From NCBI RefSeq assembly GCF_022965805.1, contig NW_027330879.1, forward strand, positions 1 through 64,000: DNA of 64,000 nucleotides. The letters are read 5' to 3'. Under the pieces are notes generated by a model that worked only from the letters and a program-made list of their open reading frames with translations, was not told the DNA's origin and did not search any database. This DNA comes from Primulina eburnea. Lineage: Eukaryota; Streptophyta; Magnoliopsida; Lamiales; Gesneriaceae. How positions within the stretch are numbered: the first letter of the stretch is position 1; every line of letters begins with the position of its first letter. Made by a program: the position numbers and the translations under genes. Below, piece by piece: positions 12,678-23,665 of this stretch.

Positions 12678-13585
12678 TCGATAGGACGGGCTGCCGAAGT
12701 TCATACAGAATCTGTCAGATTGCCAGTCTGAATTTCTTGTTTTATTTTCTCATAGAAGATGATCCAAATTTGTCGTATGTGTGAGTTTTTTATGCCTTGT
12801 TTCTTCTGATGGTTTTCTTTCAATAATAATCTTGCTCATGTAGAGAGGTTCGTGAATATATAAAATATTTGGGGTGTCCATGTACATTTAGGGACCAAAT
12901 ACCAATATATTAGTACATCTTAAAAAATTTACCAAACAATGTTGTTATATTTCACATTTTCTTTACGTATACAGAAGATTCCTTTCAACAAGTTAATTTT
13001 ATAGATGGTTGTTTATCTTGGATTCTTAATTGCAGATTAGTATCCTTATTAAGATAGCTCGGCTTTGTATATTAATTAGTCTTCTTCTCACCTATGCAAT
13101 CTGTATATTATTAACGTTGATGTTAGTGTGTTACGGACCAAATTCGAATCTTAAAAATTTTAAAATTATTGTACATTATATATTATTGATTTTTCCATTC
13201 ATGAGATTGAAATATATAGTTACCGAAAAAGATGATTGTTAAAAAAACGTAATATTTGCAAGATTTTATTCAATAAAATAAAATTATAAATATGTACGAT
13301 TCAAATTTCGTTTTCGAATTAAGATCCTACACTTATGCTGGTGTAGCATAAGGTCTAGCTGCTGTTGGTTGGTTGAGTCACCATGATTCATGATTTATCT
13401 CTTTTCACATTCCTGTCAGACAAAGAGTGCTGTTGGTTGGTTGAATTACCATGATTTACCTCCTCTCATATTCCTGTACAGGGAGTGAAGGACGTCTAAG
13501 ATAAGCGATTTCATGGAGCAATATATAATAAAAAATGTGTGAAAAAACCTCTCTCTTTATGTGATGGAAAACAAACAAGGGAAGC
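12678..13585. other. Intergenic: 3' UTR of SMP/C2 gene, tandem duplication, PPR upstream region
   Basis: No coding region is supported; the 70-codon frame at 13030-13242 has no recognisable content. A diverged tandem duplication of about 75 bases (TGCTGTTGGTTGGTTGA...CATTCCTGT) lies at about 13359-13418 and 13430-13487. ATATATAATA at about 13521 is a possible TATA box for the PPR gene 65 bases downstream. Confidence 0.5.
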
Positions 13586-15787
13586 ATGCTAGTGTGCATG
13601 AAACCAAATCCCATGCTTTATTTCCATAGATCTCTCTGTTTACTCACTATAAACACTTTGCCAGAAATTAATCTCAACCGCTATTCGACTTTCTCTACTC
13701 GAGCTCTCTCTAAAACGCCTACCAGAACCAGCAAGTTTGTCGTTTACTGCAACACCCAGATAACGAAACATGGCCAGAACGGCGACATCTATGAGGCGGA
13801 GTCGATGTTCCATCGCATGCCGGCAAAAAATGTGGTTTCTTACACCGCTTTGCTCTCAGCTTATGCGAACAACGGTAAAATCACCGACGCCCGGTGGGTG
13901 TTTGATGAAATGCCCCATAGAACTGTTGCCGCATGGAATGCGATGATAACTGCGTATGTGAGGAATGTGAAAGGAGTTCATGGGATTGAAGAGGCCTATA
14001 GATTGTTTTTGCGGATGCCAAATAGAAACGCGGTGTCTTATGCTGTGATGATCACAGGTTTTGTCAAGGCAGGTAAGTTGGACGAGGCTGGGAGGTTGTA
14101 TGGCGAGACACCAAGAAGTTATCAGGATCCGTTTTGCTCCAACGTTATGATAAATGGATATTTGAAAAGTGGGAAGTTGGAGGAGGCTGTCAAAATTTTC
14201 AAGGGTATGGCGGAGAAGAATGCCGTGACTTGGAGCTCAATGGTGGATGGTTATTGCAAGAATGGTAGAGTTGGAGCGGCCAAAAAATTGTTTGATTTGG
14301 TGGAAGAATGTAGAAATGAGTTTACTTGGTGCGCGATGATTGATGGATATATGAAAGCGGGATGTTTTGAGGATGGTTTTGAATTGTTCTTGCGAATGAG
14401 AAGGGAAGATAACGTGGGAGTTGAGCCTACTGTTGTGACAGTAGTTTTTGAGTCTTGCGGCAAAATGAATAGATACAGAGAAGGATGCCAACTGCATGGG
14501 TTGTTCAGCCGTTTGGGATTTGAGTTTGATGTGTTCTCGGGCAATTCTATTCTGACAATGTATACGAGATTGGGTTGTATGGGTGCAGCAAGAAAAATGT
14601 TTGTTACAATGAATAAAAGAGATGTTGTTTCCTGGAATTCTCTTCTTTACGGTTATGTTCAAGCTGGAAGACTTGAAGAGGCTTGTGAAATTTTTGAGAA
14701 GGCAGATGTCAAAGATTCAGTCACTTGGACGACCATGATTACAGGATTCTCTAGTAAAGGTTTAATGGAAAAATGCATTGATTTATTCAATAAGATGCCT
14801 GACTGGGATGATGTTGCTTGGACTGCTATTATTTCAGGATTTGTTCATAATGGAAAACATGAAGAGGCTATCTGTTGGTTCATTCAGATGCTTAGAACTG
14901 CTGTAAGGCCAAATTCTCTTACTTTGAGTAGCTTACTTTGTGCTTCAGCTGGTTTAGCATCTTTGAACCACGGTCTGCAAATGCATGCTCTTACCTTTAA
15001 AATGAATATGGAACTTGATTTGTCTATCCAAAACTCTCTTGCCTCAATGTATTCAAGATGTGGAAGCATAAATGATGCCTACTTGATATTCAAATCCATT
15101 ACTGCACCCAACATTGTTTCATTCAATTCTATGATAAATGGATTTGCCCACAACGGTTATGGAGAAGAAGCATTCGAGTTATTTAGGCAATTGATTGATG
15201 ATAAGCTGAAGCCTAATGAAGTTACATTACTTGGTGTTTTGTCTGCTTGTACCCATATGGGACTTGTAGATGAGGGATGGGGGTACTTCAGATCTATGAG
15301 CACGTTCTATGGGATGACTCCAGGTCCTGATCATTATGCTTGCATGGTTGATCTCCTTGGCAGAGCTGGGTTACTTGATGAAGCCACAAAACTGATAAAG
15401 TCAATGCCATTCAAGGCACATTCAGGAATATGGGGGGCCCTTCTTGGTGCTAGCAGGACTCACCTACGTATTGATCTTGCAAATCTGGCAGCCCAACGCA
15501 TTTTAGAACTTGAACCAAATAATGTGGTTCCATATGTGGTATTGTCAGATATTTATAGCATTTTAGGGAAGAGGAGGGAGGAAGAACAGATGAGATTGTC
15601 CAAAAGATTAAGTGGCATAAAAAAAAGTCCGGGTTACAGTTGGATTAATGTGAAGGATCAGGTTAAGTTGTTCCTTTCAGGAGATATGTCTGATGTATAT
15701 TTCGAACACATGAAAGCCACATTGAGGACATTTCTGTCTGAGACCACACAAGTACATAGTCTTGACATTGATTGGTTTCCACAATAA
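13586..15787 (+). CDS. PCMP-E63: Pentatricopeptide repeat protein, PLS class with E domain, organellar
   Basis: Intronless 733-codon frame. Residues 1-50 are Arg/Ser/Thr-rich with few acids, consistent with a mitochondrial or plastid presequence. PPR motifs run from about residue 52 to 620 with typical signatures (NVVSYTALLSAYANNGKITDA, VVSWNSLLYGYVQAGRLEEA, KPNEVTLLGVLSACTHMGLVDEG). Residues about 625-700 form the E/E+ region (GIWGALLGASRTH, ELEPNNVVPYVVLSDIY, SPGYSWINVKDQVKLF). There is no DYW cytidine-deaminase domain. Proteins of this class bind organellar transcripts and act as C-to-U editing specificity factors; the target here is unknown. It lies 0.9 kb after the SMP/C2 gene on the same strand. 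In Arabidopsis the equivalents are At1g53590 and At1g53600, which supports orthology. Alternative in-frame ATGs at codons 5 and 10 would shorten only the presequence. Confidence 0.93.
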   Translation: MLVCMKPNPMLYFHRSLCLLTINTLPEINLNRYSTFSTRALSKTPTRTSKFVVYCNTQITKHGQNGDIYEAESMFHRMPAKNVVSYTALLSAYANNGKITDARWVFDEMPHRTVAAWNAMITAYVRNVKGVHGIEEAYRLFLRMPNRNAVSYAVMITGFVKAGKLDEAGRLYGETPRSYQDPFCSNVMINGYLKSGKLEEAVKIFKGMAEKNAVTWSSMVDGYCKNGRVGAAKKLFDLVEECRNEFTWCAMIDGYMKAGCFEDGFELFLRMRREDNVGVEPTVVTVVFESCGKMNRYREGCQLHGLFSRLGFEFDVFSGNSILTMYTRLGCMGAARKMFVTMNKRDVVSWNSLLYGYVQAGRLEEACEIFEKADVKDSVTWTTMITGFSSKGLMEKCIDLFNKMPDWDDVAWTAIISGFVHNGKHEEAICWFIQMLRTAVRPNSLTLSSLLCASAGLASLNHGLQMHALTFKMNMELDLSIQNSLASMYSRCGSINDAYLIFKSITAPNIVSFNSMINGFAHNGYGEEAFELFRQLIDDKLKPNEVTLLGVLSACTHMGLVDEGWGYFRSMSTFYGMTPGPDHYACMVDLLGRAGLLDEATKLIKSMPFKAHSGIWGALLGASRTHLRIDLANLAAQRILELEPNNVVPYVVLSDIYSILGKRREEEQMRLSKRLSGIKKSPGYSWINVKDQVKLFLSGDMSDVYFEHMKATLRTFLSETTQVHSLDIDWFPQ

Positions 15788-18356
15788 AAATTCGGATTCC
15801 TGAAAGTGCTTGCATTGTCTTGTTTATTATCGGTGCCCAGTGGTTCTCAGTTACTCATCAAACGTCACTCAGTTACTATCTCTCCAGCACTCCTGTGAAG
15901 AGTAATAGTCTTGGTTAGGACGGGTTAATCCAAGTAAGTACCACATGTGTTTACAGGAGCTAAAACCATTCCTTAATGTGTTTGAGGCATTGTCCTTTAC
16001 CCTTTTTAATGCAGTTGTGTTACATGGTATTCAGCTGTAGGACAGGAACTTATTCAGATGATCATCTTCCATTTGTTTGTAGATCGGCTATTTGAGGTCA
16101 CTTTAAGGTTGCTGTCTCCATCTGTTATTCAATATTTAATTGATCTGAATATCTTTCGATATTAAGTTGAACTGCTTCTGAATTGTCACCAATTTTCTGT
16201 TTCAGAGACATTTTTGTTCTTCCTGAATCCATCGTCAGATAGATAACACTTGTTGAGTGAACGAAGTGGTATCTTATCAAAAAACCTGATGGAGAAAGGC
16301 TGTTGCTGGGCTAGAGGTTTGGTGTGCTTACTCTTCTGCTATTTCTAATCGCATGTCTTATTTCAGCACTTTTAAGTTGAAAAAACAAGTATATTGGGAC
16401 AACAATCTTTGCCTAACTAATAACAACGCTCCAAGCTTCTAAAGATCGGACCTTGCCTTTTTAGTTGAACTGCTTCTGATAGAAAAGCATGGAAAATGTA
16501 AACGCATTTTAATCAATTGTGGTTTTGAAATATTTCAGCACATAAAAAATGGAGCATAATGTTTTATCATCACCTTTTGCTCCATAGGTACCCATTCATG
16601 CGGAACAACTGAGCTCTTGTTGGATTTGAAAATTTCCTCTCGAGGATCAGTATTTTCCGGGGAGAGTCTCTTCCTTGCTAACCAGTGTTAAGACCGATAA
16701 ACTCACCAGAATTTACTTGCTATTGCATTCTGAAACATGTTTATCTTGGCTCATGTAATGTGTAATCTATACAAGCCATGAAAAAGTGCATAATGATTAA
16801 CACTTGGTTGCATTTGGACTGAGTCATTCGAAATCCATGATTTCGAATTTATTTTCATTGTTAATTAACTTAAGTAGAAGAAACTCAAATCCTCTTTTTA
16901 CTTCATACACTGTGATTATATTAATCACAGTATATTTCAAATGACTACAATATTATAAAGATTTGAAATCTATTGAGATTGATATAATTGTATTGCAAAT
17001 AGATTGGTAGATGAACTTGAATTTCTTATGCATTTTATCTAATAAATGAAAATATATTTAAATCTATAGATTTCAAATCTTTTCATTCGAACACAATTTT
17101 AGTGAAATCTATATTTTTGGGCTTGTATATTTGATTTTTTGAAATTTTGATTATCTAATTATCGAATTTAAGACTTGGTCCAATATCTTCCAATTTGACA
17201 AATTCAATCATTTTTTATCTGATGTGTAATTATACACGTCAATGTCGCATTGTATCAAATCAATTTCATGTCGGGAAAAAAATTAAAATAGTCAAATTAT
17301 AAAATAGTGAACTAAAACTTAAATTTGACAACATAAATGATCAAATATATAAAATCAAAACTACAGTTTTTCATAACATTTACTTATCCATAAACTTTTT
17401 CAAATAGACAACGAGTGATTCTTTTTCTACTGTTATCATTTTTTAATGAAGAAAAGATGGTTTTTATAAATACTATTTTTTGCTTGGATAGAGCGTAGGG
17501 ATGACAATTTTTTGACAAGAAAAACCCGAAATATGGTAGGTTTGGGGATTTGAAATCTTCAAAGTAAATCGTGGACGAGTATGAGAATGTTATCCTCATT
17601 TATGAAACCGCCCTAAGTCCCCTAATAATAATATCATTACTACTACTAATAATAATGATTTTTCATAATAATTAAAAATAAAAATTTATAACATTCAAAT
17701 ATGTTAATGATCCAACTTTTCATCTCATAAATAATTACATGATTTCATTTTTTTGTTTATTAAAACCACGAATTATAAAAGTTTGTATTGATTAAGTAAT
17801 ATTAGTATTTATATATGTAATTACATTATTGTATCAATATTTGAAGACTTTTTTGGTTAATTCAACCGATATTTGAAATGGTGATGGAGATAATAATTTA
17901 ATTCATGTCAAGTCGAGCATGATGATGACAAATTCGACACACCTCGTTACCATTTCTAGATTATTTGAAGTGAGGACGAGGACTAAGATGAAGATTTAAT
18001 GTCCACAAAATCTAGTTAGAATTTTCAAGCCAATTAAATAAAATCGAATATGGTGGTCCAATGAATACTTGATCCACGCGGTGATTAAATGAAGAATCCC
18101 TGATTAAAAAAATGGAGATTTCCACTCCGTTGCCATATCTAATAGAGCGTGAGACATTCGTTGACGAATAATTTTTATTTTCAAGATCATTAATTATTAA
18201 ATTAAAACTGCTTTTTTATTTTTAAGTCTTACTAAGTTAAATTCAAAATAGAAATATTTAATTTGGTTGATTTTAGTAATTATTTTGACAAATGATAACA
18301 TTCCAAGACTAAAAGACTGCGTGGGCCAATGTATTATGAGAGACGTGAAATACTTA
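15788..18356. other. Non-coding, AT-rich; PPR 3' flank
   Basis: No gene, RNA gene or intact transposon was recognised. The first kilobase (to about 16750) has ordinary base composition and may be 3' UTR, possibly spliced. About 16810-17100 has weak inverted-end similarity (ATTCGAAATC / GATTTCAAATC...CATTCGAA), so a MITE is possible. From 17500 to 18350 it is AT-rich. Confidence 0.45.
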
Positions 18357-18758
18357 TGGGATGTATTTAATATTAGAGATTTATTGATTTTTAATTATTT
18401 TTTTGTAGATTTTAAAAGTCCAGATGTATTCAATTAAGATTTTTACCTACTTTATAGAAATCTATTGGTATTCAAAATAGACTTTCACAGAGTTTTAAAA
18501 AGTCAAGTGGTATTCAACATTAATTTTTAAAAACTCTATAAAAGTCTATAAATATTCAAATTTCCCATGGACTTTTAATAGCTCTATGGAATTAATTAAC
18601 ATACAAATATTAAAGCTTAAAGTACAATTATAAATTGTAAAAAATTGTATTTGGTTCAACCTAAAGATTTGGATGGATTTTTAAAACTTCTAACTCATAC
18701 ACAAGCTATTTATTTTTCTCTATGTCGCTTCACATAACATCTCTTCCTATCTTCTCTC

Positions 18759-18987
18759 AATTAGAAAAACAAAAGAAGGAAGAAAGAGATGCCCAACATG
18801 AATTTCATTTCTGTTGTTCTGCGCATTTACCATATGGCAGGAATAAATACAATTAGTTGTAACAGAATGATTCCTCTAGATTATTCTAAACCAATGGGCT
18901 TGCCATACATCCTATGGACTTAAGACAATGAGCTTAAGACAATGGGCTCTTATCAATTTGTTTCTTGGGCTTCAGGAGTTGCTTTAA
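18759..18987 (-). repeat. 3' LTR of the young copia element (229 bp)
   Basis: Identical by eye to 23678-23906. It contains the last codons and the stop of the polyprotein. Confidence 0.92.
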
Positions 18988-21900
18988 CTTGCCCCCTCAA
19001 GCTTAGCAGGGGATGAGGAACCACGCTAAGCTTGAACCGAAGTCGATGAAACATCATTGTAGACAATGGTTTTGTAAGAACGTCTGCAAGTTGATCACTC
19101 GAAGGAACATGACGTACTGACAGTTGGTTGGCCAAAACTTTTTCCCGAACGAAGTGAAGATCAAGCTCCAGGTGCTTAGTTCGAGCATGTAAAACTGGAT
19201 TAGCAGTGAGTGCAATGGTGCTGATATTGTCACACCATAGAATAGGTGGTTTTGAGACAGCAATGTGTAGCTCAGAAAGAAGGGACTGAATCCACAACAG
19301 CTCGGATGTGGCATTAGCAACACTTCTGTACTCCGCTTCAGTGCTGGACCTGGATACAATAGGTTGTTTCTTGGAGCTCCAAGAAATAGGAGAAGACCCA
19401 AAGAACCAGCAAAAACCAGATGTGGATCGACGATCGTCAGGGTCACTACCCCAATCGGCATCACAGAAACCATGAAGAGTAAATGCAGAACTAGGATGTA
19501 GACGAATACCAAATCCAAGAGTGCCATTCAAGTAGCGTAAAATGCGCTTGACAGCCTTCCAATGAGAATATGAGGGAGCATGCATAAACTGACAGACTTT
19601 GTTGACACTAAATGCAATGTCGGGTCTGGTAATGGTTAGATATTGAAGAGCTCCTACTGTACTCCGATAAAGCGTACTGTCAGGAAATGGATCCCCATCT
19701 TTACATGATAATCGAAGTCCTGAAGTCATCGGAGTTGGCAAGGCTTTGGCATTGTTCATCTTGGTGCGAAGAAGCAGATCCTGCACATACTTGGTTTGAG
19801 TGAGAACCATGGATTTATCCAATGATCGACAAACCTCAATGCCTAAAAAATAATTCACGTCACCCAAATCTTTAAGGGAAAACTGACTGTTTAAGGCTGA
19901 AATGATTGATCGAACCCGAGCATTATCACTTCCTGTGATTAAAATGTCATCAACATATACTAAAATATAAATGACAAAGTCAGAATGACATTGAACAAAT
20001 AAGGAGGCATCAGCTTTGGAGGCAACAAAGCCCATAAGTTTGAGCGTATGACAGAGCCGAGCAAACCAAGCTCTCGGGGCTTGCTTGAGACCATATATGG
20101 CTTTATTCAGTTTGCACACAAGAGAATTGTTGTTTGGAGCTTCAAAACCTGGGGGTTGACGCATATACACAAGTTCAGTAAGTGTGCCATTGAGAAAGGC
20201 ATTATTGACGTCAATTTGTTGAATTCTCCAACCCTTAGCAACTGCCACTGAGAGAACAAGCCGAATGGTTGTGGGCTTCACAACTGGGCTGAACGTCTCT
20301 GTATAGTCCAGCCCCGGTGTCTGAGAATAGCCCTTAGCGACAAGACGGGCTTTGTGTCTAGCAATGGAACCATCAGGATTTGTTTTTAGTTTGAATACCC
20401 ATTTACAGCCAATGATGGGTATGTTAGAGGGTGCTTCAACAAGATTCCAGGTATGGTTCTGCATCAAGGCTTGATATTCAGCTTCCATAGCTTTGCACCA
20501 TTCAGGTTGTGTGCTTGCTTCCTGAAAAGATGAGGGTTCCCAAATATTAGAGTGCAAGGACAGATGAACCTTGGGTTTGAAGATCCCGTCCTTGGAGCGA
20601 GTAACCATTGGATGAAGATTCAATATGGGAGACACAGGAGCTGGGAAAGTAGGTGAAGGAAAAAGGGAAAGTGTATCACTTGATGTAGGGACTGACTGGG
20701 AATGAAAGGAAGGGGAAGAAGATACAGTGGGTATATCGGCCGATTGGGAAGGAGAAGGGGTAGATGAGGTGTTGACTGGTGGAGTCATGAAATGTGAAGG
20801 GAAAACAGATGTAGAAGTAGGGACTTTGGGTAAGTAAAGAGAAGATTGAGGTGTGACTGTGGAAGTAGACACAACACTGGACTTGGAGAAGGGAAAGCTT
20901 TCCTCATGAAACTTAACATGTCTAGAGATAAAGACACGACCAGTAGCATTAATGCATTTGTAACCTTTGTGTTTATCACTGTAACCAATGAATGTACATG
21001 GGGTTGAGCGGAAGTCAAGTTTGTGAGTATTATAATCACGAAGACATGGAAAACAAAGGCATCCAAATGTTTTAAGATGGGAATAATCTGGTGGTTTGTT
21101 GATTAAATATTGGATGGGAATTTTTCCTTGAAGGGCTACAGTGGGTAACCTGTTTATAAGATAGACTGCAGTGGAGAAAGCATCATCCCAAAAGGAAAGA
21201 GGCATAGATGCATGAGCTAAAAGAGAAAGACCGGTGTCAACAATGTACCGATGTTTTCGTTCAACAACCCCGTTTTGTTTTGAAGTATGAGGGCAGGAAA
21301 CACGATGATGTATTCCATTTGTTTTAAGGAAAGAGCTCATAGCTTGAAACTCCCCACCCCAATCAGACTGAAGGACTTTGATTTTTTTGTTGAGTTGAAG
21401 TTCAGTGTGAGTTTTGAAGTGTGCAAACACATGAACAACTTCTGATTTTAATTTAAGAAAGTAGATCCACGTAAAACGGCTAAAAGCATCAACAAAACTA
21501 ATATAATACTTGAAACCATTTCGAGAAGGGGTGTGGGCAGGACCCCAAACATCGGCAAAAATAAGTTCAAGTGGTTCGGAAAATTGTGTTTGAGAAGATG
21601 GAAACGGTAGTTTATGACTTTTGCCAATTTCACAAGCTTCGCATAAATGCATACGTTCATTTCTTGGAAAACGAAAATTACAGTTTGATAGAATTTGCTT
21701 AACAGTAGAAAGAGGAGGATGGCCTAATCTATAGTGCCACTGGTCTAGAACACTTGAAGAGGCCTTAGTTGATTGCTGATGAGAGGAATGAGGACCGGAG
21801 TACTCGTCAGAAAGTGTAGAATGAAGACATATAGGTTGGGATTCAACAGTAGGATGAGGTGGCCCAAGGTTGAACTTGTACAGGCCGTTATGTAAAATTC

Positions 21901-23248
21901 CTTGGAGAAGAACAACTCGCGTGGCTAGATCCTTCACAAGACAATAAGAAGGATAAAATTCAAACATGACATTATTATCACGGGTAAACTGACGAACACT
22001 TAAAAGATTTTTTGTTATTTGAGGAACATGAAGTAGGTTATTCAAATGGAAAGGACGAGAAAGGGAAGATGAACCAAATGTTGATTCACCAATATGTGAG
22101 ATAGACAGACCTGCACCATTGCCCATATGAACCTTACCACCGCCAGTGTACTCTGAACCAAGTGTGAGATTGCCAAGATCATTCGTAACATGGTGTGAAG
22201 CTCCAGAATCTGGAAACCACCACTCATCTCCTGCAGATTCAGAGGTGGTAGTTGCAATGGCTGCTGACGGATAAGGAGGCTGAGGAGGTCGATATTGACC
22301 TTGTTGTGGTGCTCGAAAAGAACCCGATGAAGGGAATCGAACAGAATTCGGAGGTTTGGCAGTATACTCGGCATCAAATCTGTAATAGCATATTCCAGCC
22401 ACATGACCTGTGATTCCACAAATTTGACAAACTGGTCTGCCATTGTTGTTATTCCAAAAACGCTTGCCTCCCCGAGTATTCCGACCACGACCACGGCCTC
22501 GGGCAAATGAGCTTCGTGATGAAGCAGAATCATCAGTCCTCTTAGCAGGAGCAAAGGTAGTTGCATTGACTGAATGAGGCAATGTTTCATTGTTGCTGTT
22601 ATGAGATTCCAGGCGTCCTTCATGAGTTAACAGAAGAGCATTCACCTCTGATAGTGCTAGAGTATCAATTCTTGAAGTAATGTGAACTACAACAGAGTCG
22701 TATTCCAATCCAATGCCACCGAGAACATATAAGATTTGATCATCTTCACTGATTAAGTGACCACAAGCAGCTAAAGTATCCATAATATTTTTCATTTTGC
22801 TAAGGTAATCTTTCATATTTTGATTTCCTTTCTTCATGGTTTGCAGCTGTAGCTTGTATTGCATCACCTTGGCTTTCGATCTTGAGGCAAATAACGTTGA
22901 TACCCGAAGCCAAAGTTGGGAGGACGTATCACATCCGATCATTTGGCTTTGGACAGATTCAGACATGGAAGACAATAGAAACGAAAACAAAAGTTGATCC
23001 TGTCTACTCCAGGTAACGAATTGGGGGTTGACGTCGTCGACAGTATTCTCACCATGAACTACTTTAGGAGGAACATGAGGGTGCTCGAGTATGAAATTTT
23101 CTAACCCCAACCCACGAATTCCAGCGATAACTTGGAGATTCCATAAAAGAAAATTCTCGTCAGTGAGCTTAACCGAATTAATTTGGTTAGCTGGATTCAC
23201 GAGTAAGAAGCTTGTGTTGGCTGATGGATTTACATGAGTGTGGGTCAT
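18953..23248 (-). CDS. Copia gag-pol polyprotein, intact
   Basis: A single 1431-codon frame. Residues about 15-230 are gag (LTDENFLLWNLQV, LWLRVSTLFASRSKAKVMQ). A zinc knuckle CQICGITGHVAGIC follows, then the protease motif FPDSGASHHVTND. The pre-integrase HHCC region runs from WHYRLGHP to CEACEIGKSH. Integrase catalytic residues are D in FADVWG, D in LQSDWGGEF and E in NGVVERKHR. Reverse transcriptase has DVNNAFLNG and the catalytic YVDD. RNase H has DADWGSDPDDRRSTSG and EAEYRS; the tail has TKHLELDLHFVRE. Every catalytic motif looks intact and there are no frameshifts, so the product could be functional. The start ATG lies in the end of an inverted-repeat arm. The last ten or so residues (from KATPEAQ) are read from inside the 3' LTR. 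Confidence 0.95.
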   Translation of the reverse strand: MTHTHVNPSANTSFLLVNPANQINSVKLTDENFLLWNLQVIAGIRGLGLENFILEHPHVPPKVVHGENTVDDVNPQFVTWSRQDQLLFSFLLSSMSESVQSQMIGCDTSSQLWLRVSTLFASRSKAKVMQYKLQLQTMKKGNQNMKDYLSKMKNIMDTLAACGHLISEDDQILYVLGGIGLEYDSVVVHITSRIDTLALSEVNALLLTHEGRLESHNSNNETLPHSVNATTFAPAKRTDDSASSRSSFARGRGRGRNTRGGKRFWNNNNGRPVCQICGITGHVAGICYYRFDAEYTAKPPNSVRFPSSGSFRAPQQGQYRPPQPPYPSAAIATTTSESAGDEWWFPDSGASHHVTNDLGNLTLGSEYTGGGKVHMGNGAGLSISHIGESTFGSSSLSRPFHLNNLLHVPQITKNLLSVRQFTRDNNVMFEFYPSYCLVKDLATRVVLLQGILHNGLYKFNLGPPHPTVESQPICLHSTLSDEYSGPHSSHQQSTKASSSVLDQWHYRLGHPPLSTVKQILSNCNFRFPRNERMHLCEACEIGKSHKLPFPSSQTQFSEPLELIFADVWGPAHTPSRNGFKYYISFVDAFSRFTWIYFLKLKSEVVHVFAHFKTHTELQLNKKIKVLQSDWGGEFQAMSSFLKTNGIHHRVSCPHTSKQNGVVERKHRYIVDTGLSLLAHASMPLSFWDDAFSTAVYLINRLPTVALQGKIPIQYLINKPPDYSHLKTFGCLCFPCLRDYNTHKLDFRSTPCTFIGYSDKHKGYKCINATGRVFISRHVKFHEESFPFSKSSVVSTSTVTPQSSLYLPKVPTSTSVFPSHFMTPPVNTSSTPSPSQSADIPTVSSSPSFHSQSVPTSSDTLSLFPSPTFPAPVSPILNLHPMVTRSKDGIFKPKVHLSLHSNIWEPSSFQEASTQPEWCKAMEAEYQALMQNHTWNLVEAPSNIPIIGCKWVFKLKTNPDGSIARHKARLVAKGYSQTPGLDYTETFSPVVKPTTIRLVLSVAVAKGWRIQQIDVNNAFLNGTLTELVYMRQPPGFEAPNNNSLVCKLNKAIYGLKQAPRAWFARLCHTLKLMGFVASKADASLFVQCHSDFVIYILVYVDDILITGSDNARVRSIISALNSQFSLKDLGDVNYFLGIEVCRSLDKSMVLTQTKYVQDLLLRTKMNNAKALPTPMTSGLRLSCKDGDPFPDSTLYRSTVGALQYLTITRPDIAFSVNKVCQFMHAPSYSHWKAVKRILRYLNGTLGFGIRLHPSSAFTLHGFCDADWGSDPDDRRSTSGFCWFFGSSPISWSSKKQPIVSRSSTEAEYRSVANATSELLWIQSLLSELHIAVSKPPILWCDNISTIALTANPVLHARTKHLELDLHFVREKVLANQLSVRHVPSSDQLADVLTKPLSTMMFHRLRFKLSVVPHPLLSLRGQVKATPEAQETN

Positions 23249-23604
23249 TTGTAAACTCCACGCTCCAGATGTTCATTCCTGGGCGTGAGAGGGGTGTGTT
23301 AAATGTCCCACATCGGTTAGATGATTAACCTTTGAGTGGCATATATTGGCTTGGACAATCCTCCCCCCTTGAGCTAGCTTTTGGGGTTGAGTTAGGTCCA
23401 AGTTCCAATCTTAACATGCTCTGATACCATGTTAAGATTGGAACTTGGACCTAACTCAACCCCAAAAGCTAGCTCAAGGGGGGAGGATTGTCCAAGCCAA
23501 TATATGCCACTCAAAGGTTAATCATCTAACCGATGTGGGACATTTAACACACCCCTCTCACGCCCAGGAATGAACATCTGGAGCGTGGAGTTTACAAATG
23601 ACCC
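23242..23604. repeat. Perfect 177-bp inverted repeat with 9-nt loop in the copia leader
   Basis: Arm 23242-23418 is the exact reverse complement of arm 23428-23604; the loop is CTCTGATAC. Each arm contains a 120-bp TRIM-like LTR (23297-23416 and 23430-23549; TGTTAAATGTCCCACATC to CCAATCTTAACA in one orientation) preceded by a purine tract (GCGTGAGAGGGG). Transcribed from the 5' LTR, this would fold into a long double-stranded stem. The polyprotein ATG (23246-23248) is inside the outer end of one arm. Confidence 0.95.
23418..23429 (-). other. Second primer-site copy in the hairpin loop
   Basis: The same 12 bases as the functional primer site, spanning the 9-nt loop and the inner base pairs of the inverted repeat. 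It is probably inherited from the TRIM-like source sequence. Confidence 0.8.
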
Positions 23605-23665
23605 AATTGTGGGCAGAACGGGTGGCCTAATTATAGGCAGTCCAACACATAACGGTGAAACCCGA

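Noticed and set aside
14237..14662. Antisense 141-codon frame in the PPR gene
   Set aside because: Shadow frame opposite a strongly supported coding exon.
19054..22623. Additional frames on both strands within the copia polyprotein
   Set aside because: Out-of-frame shadows of an intact 1431-codon frame with all expected domains.
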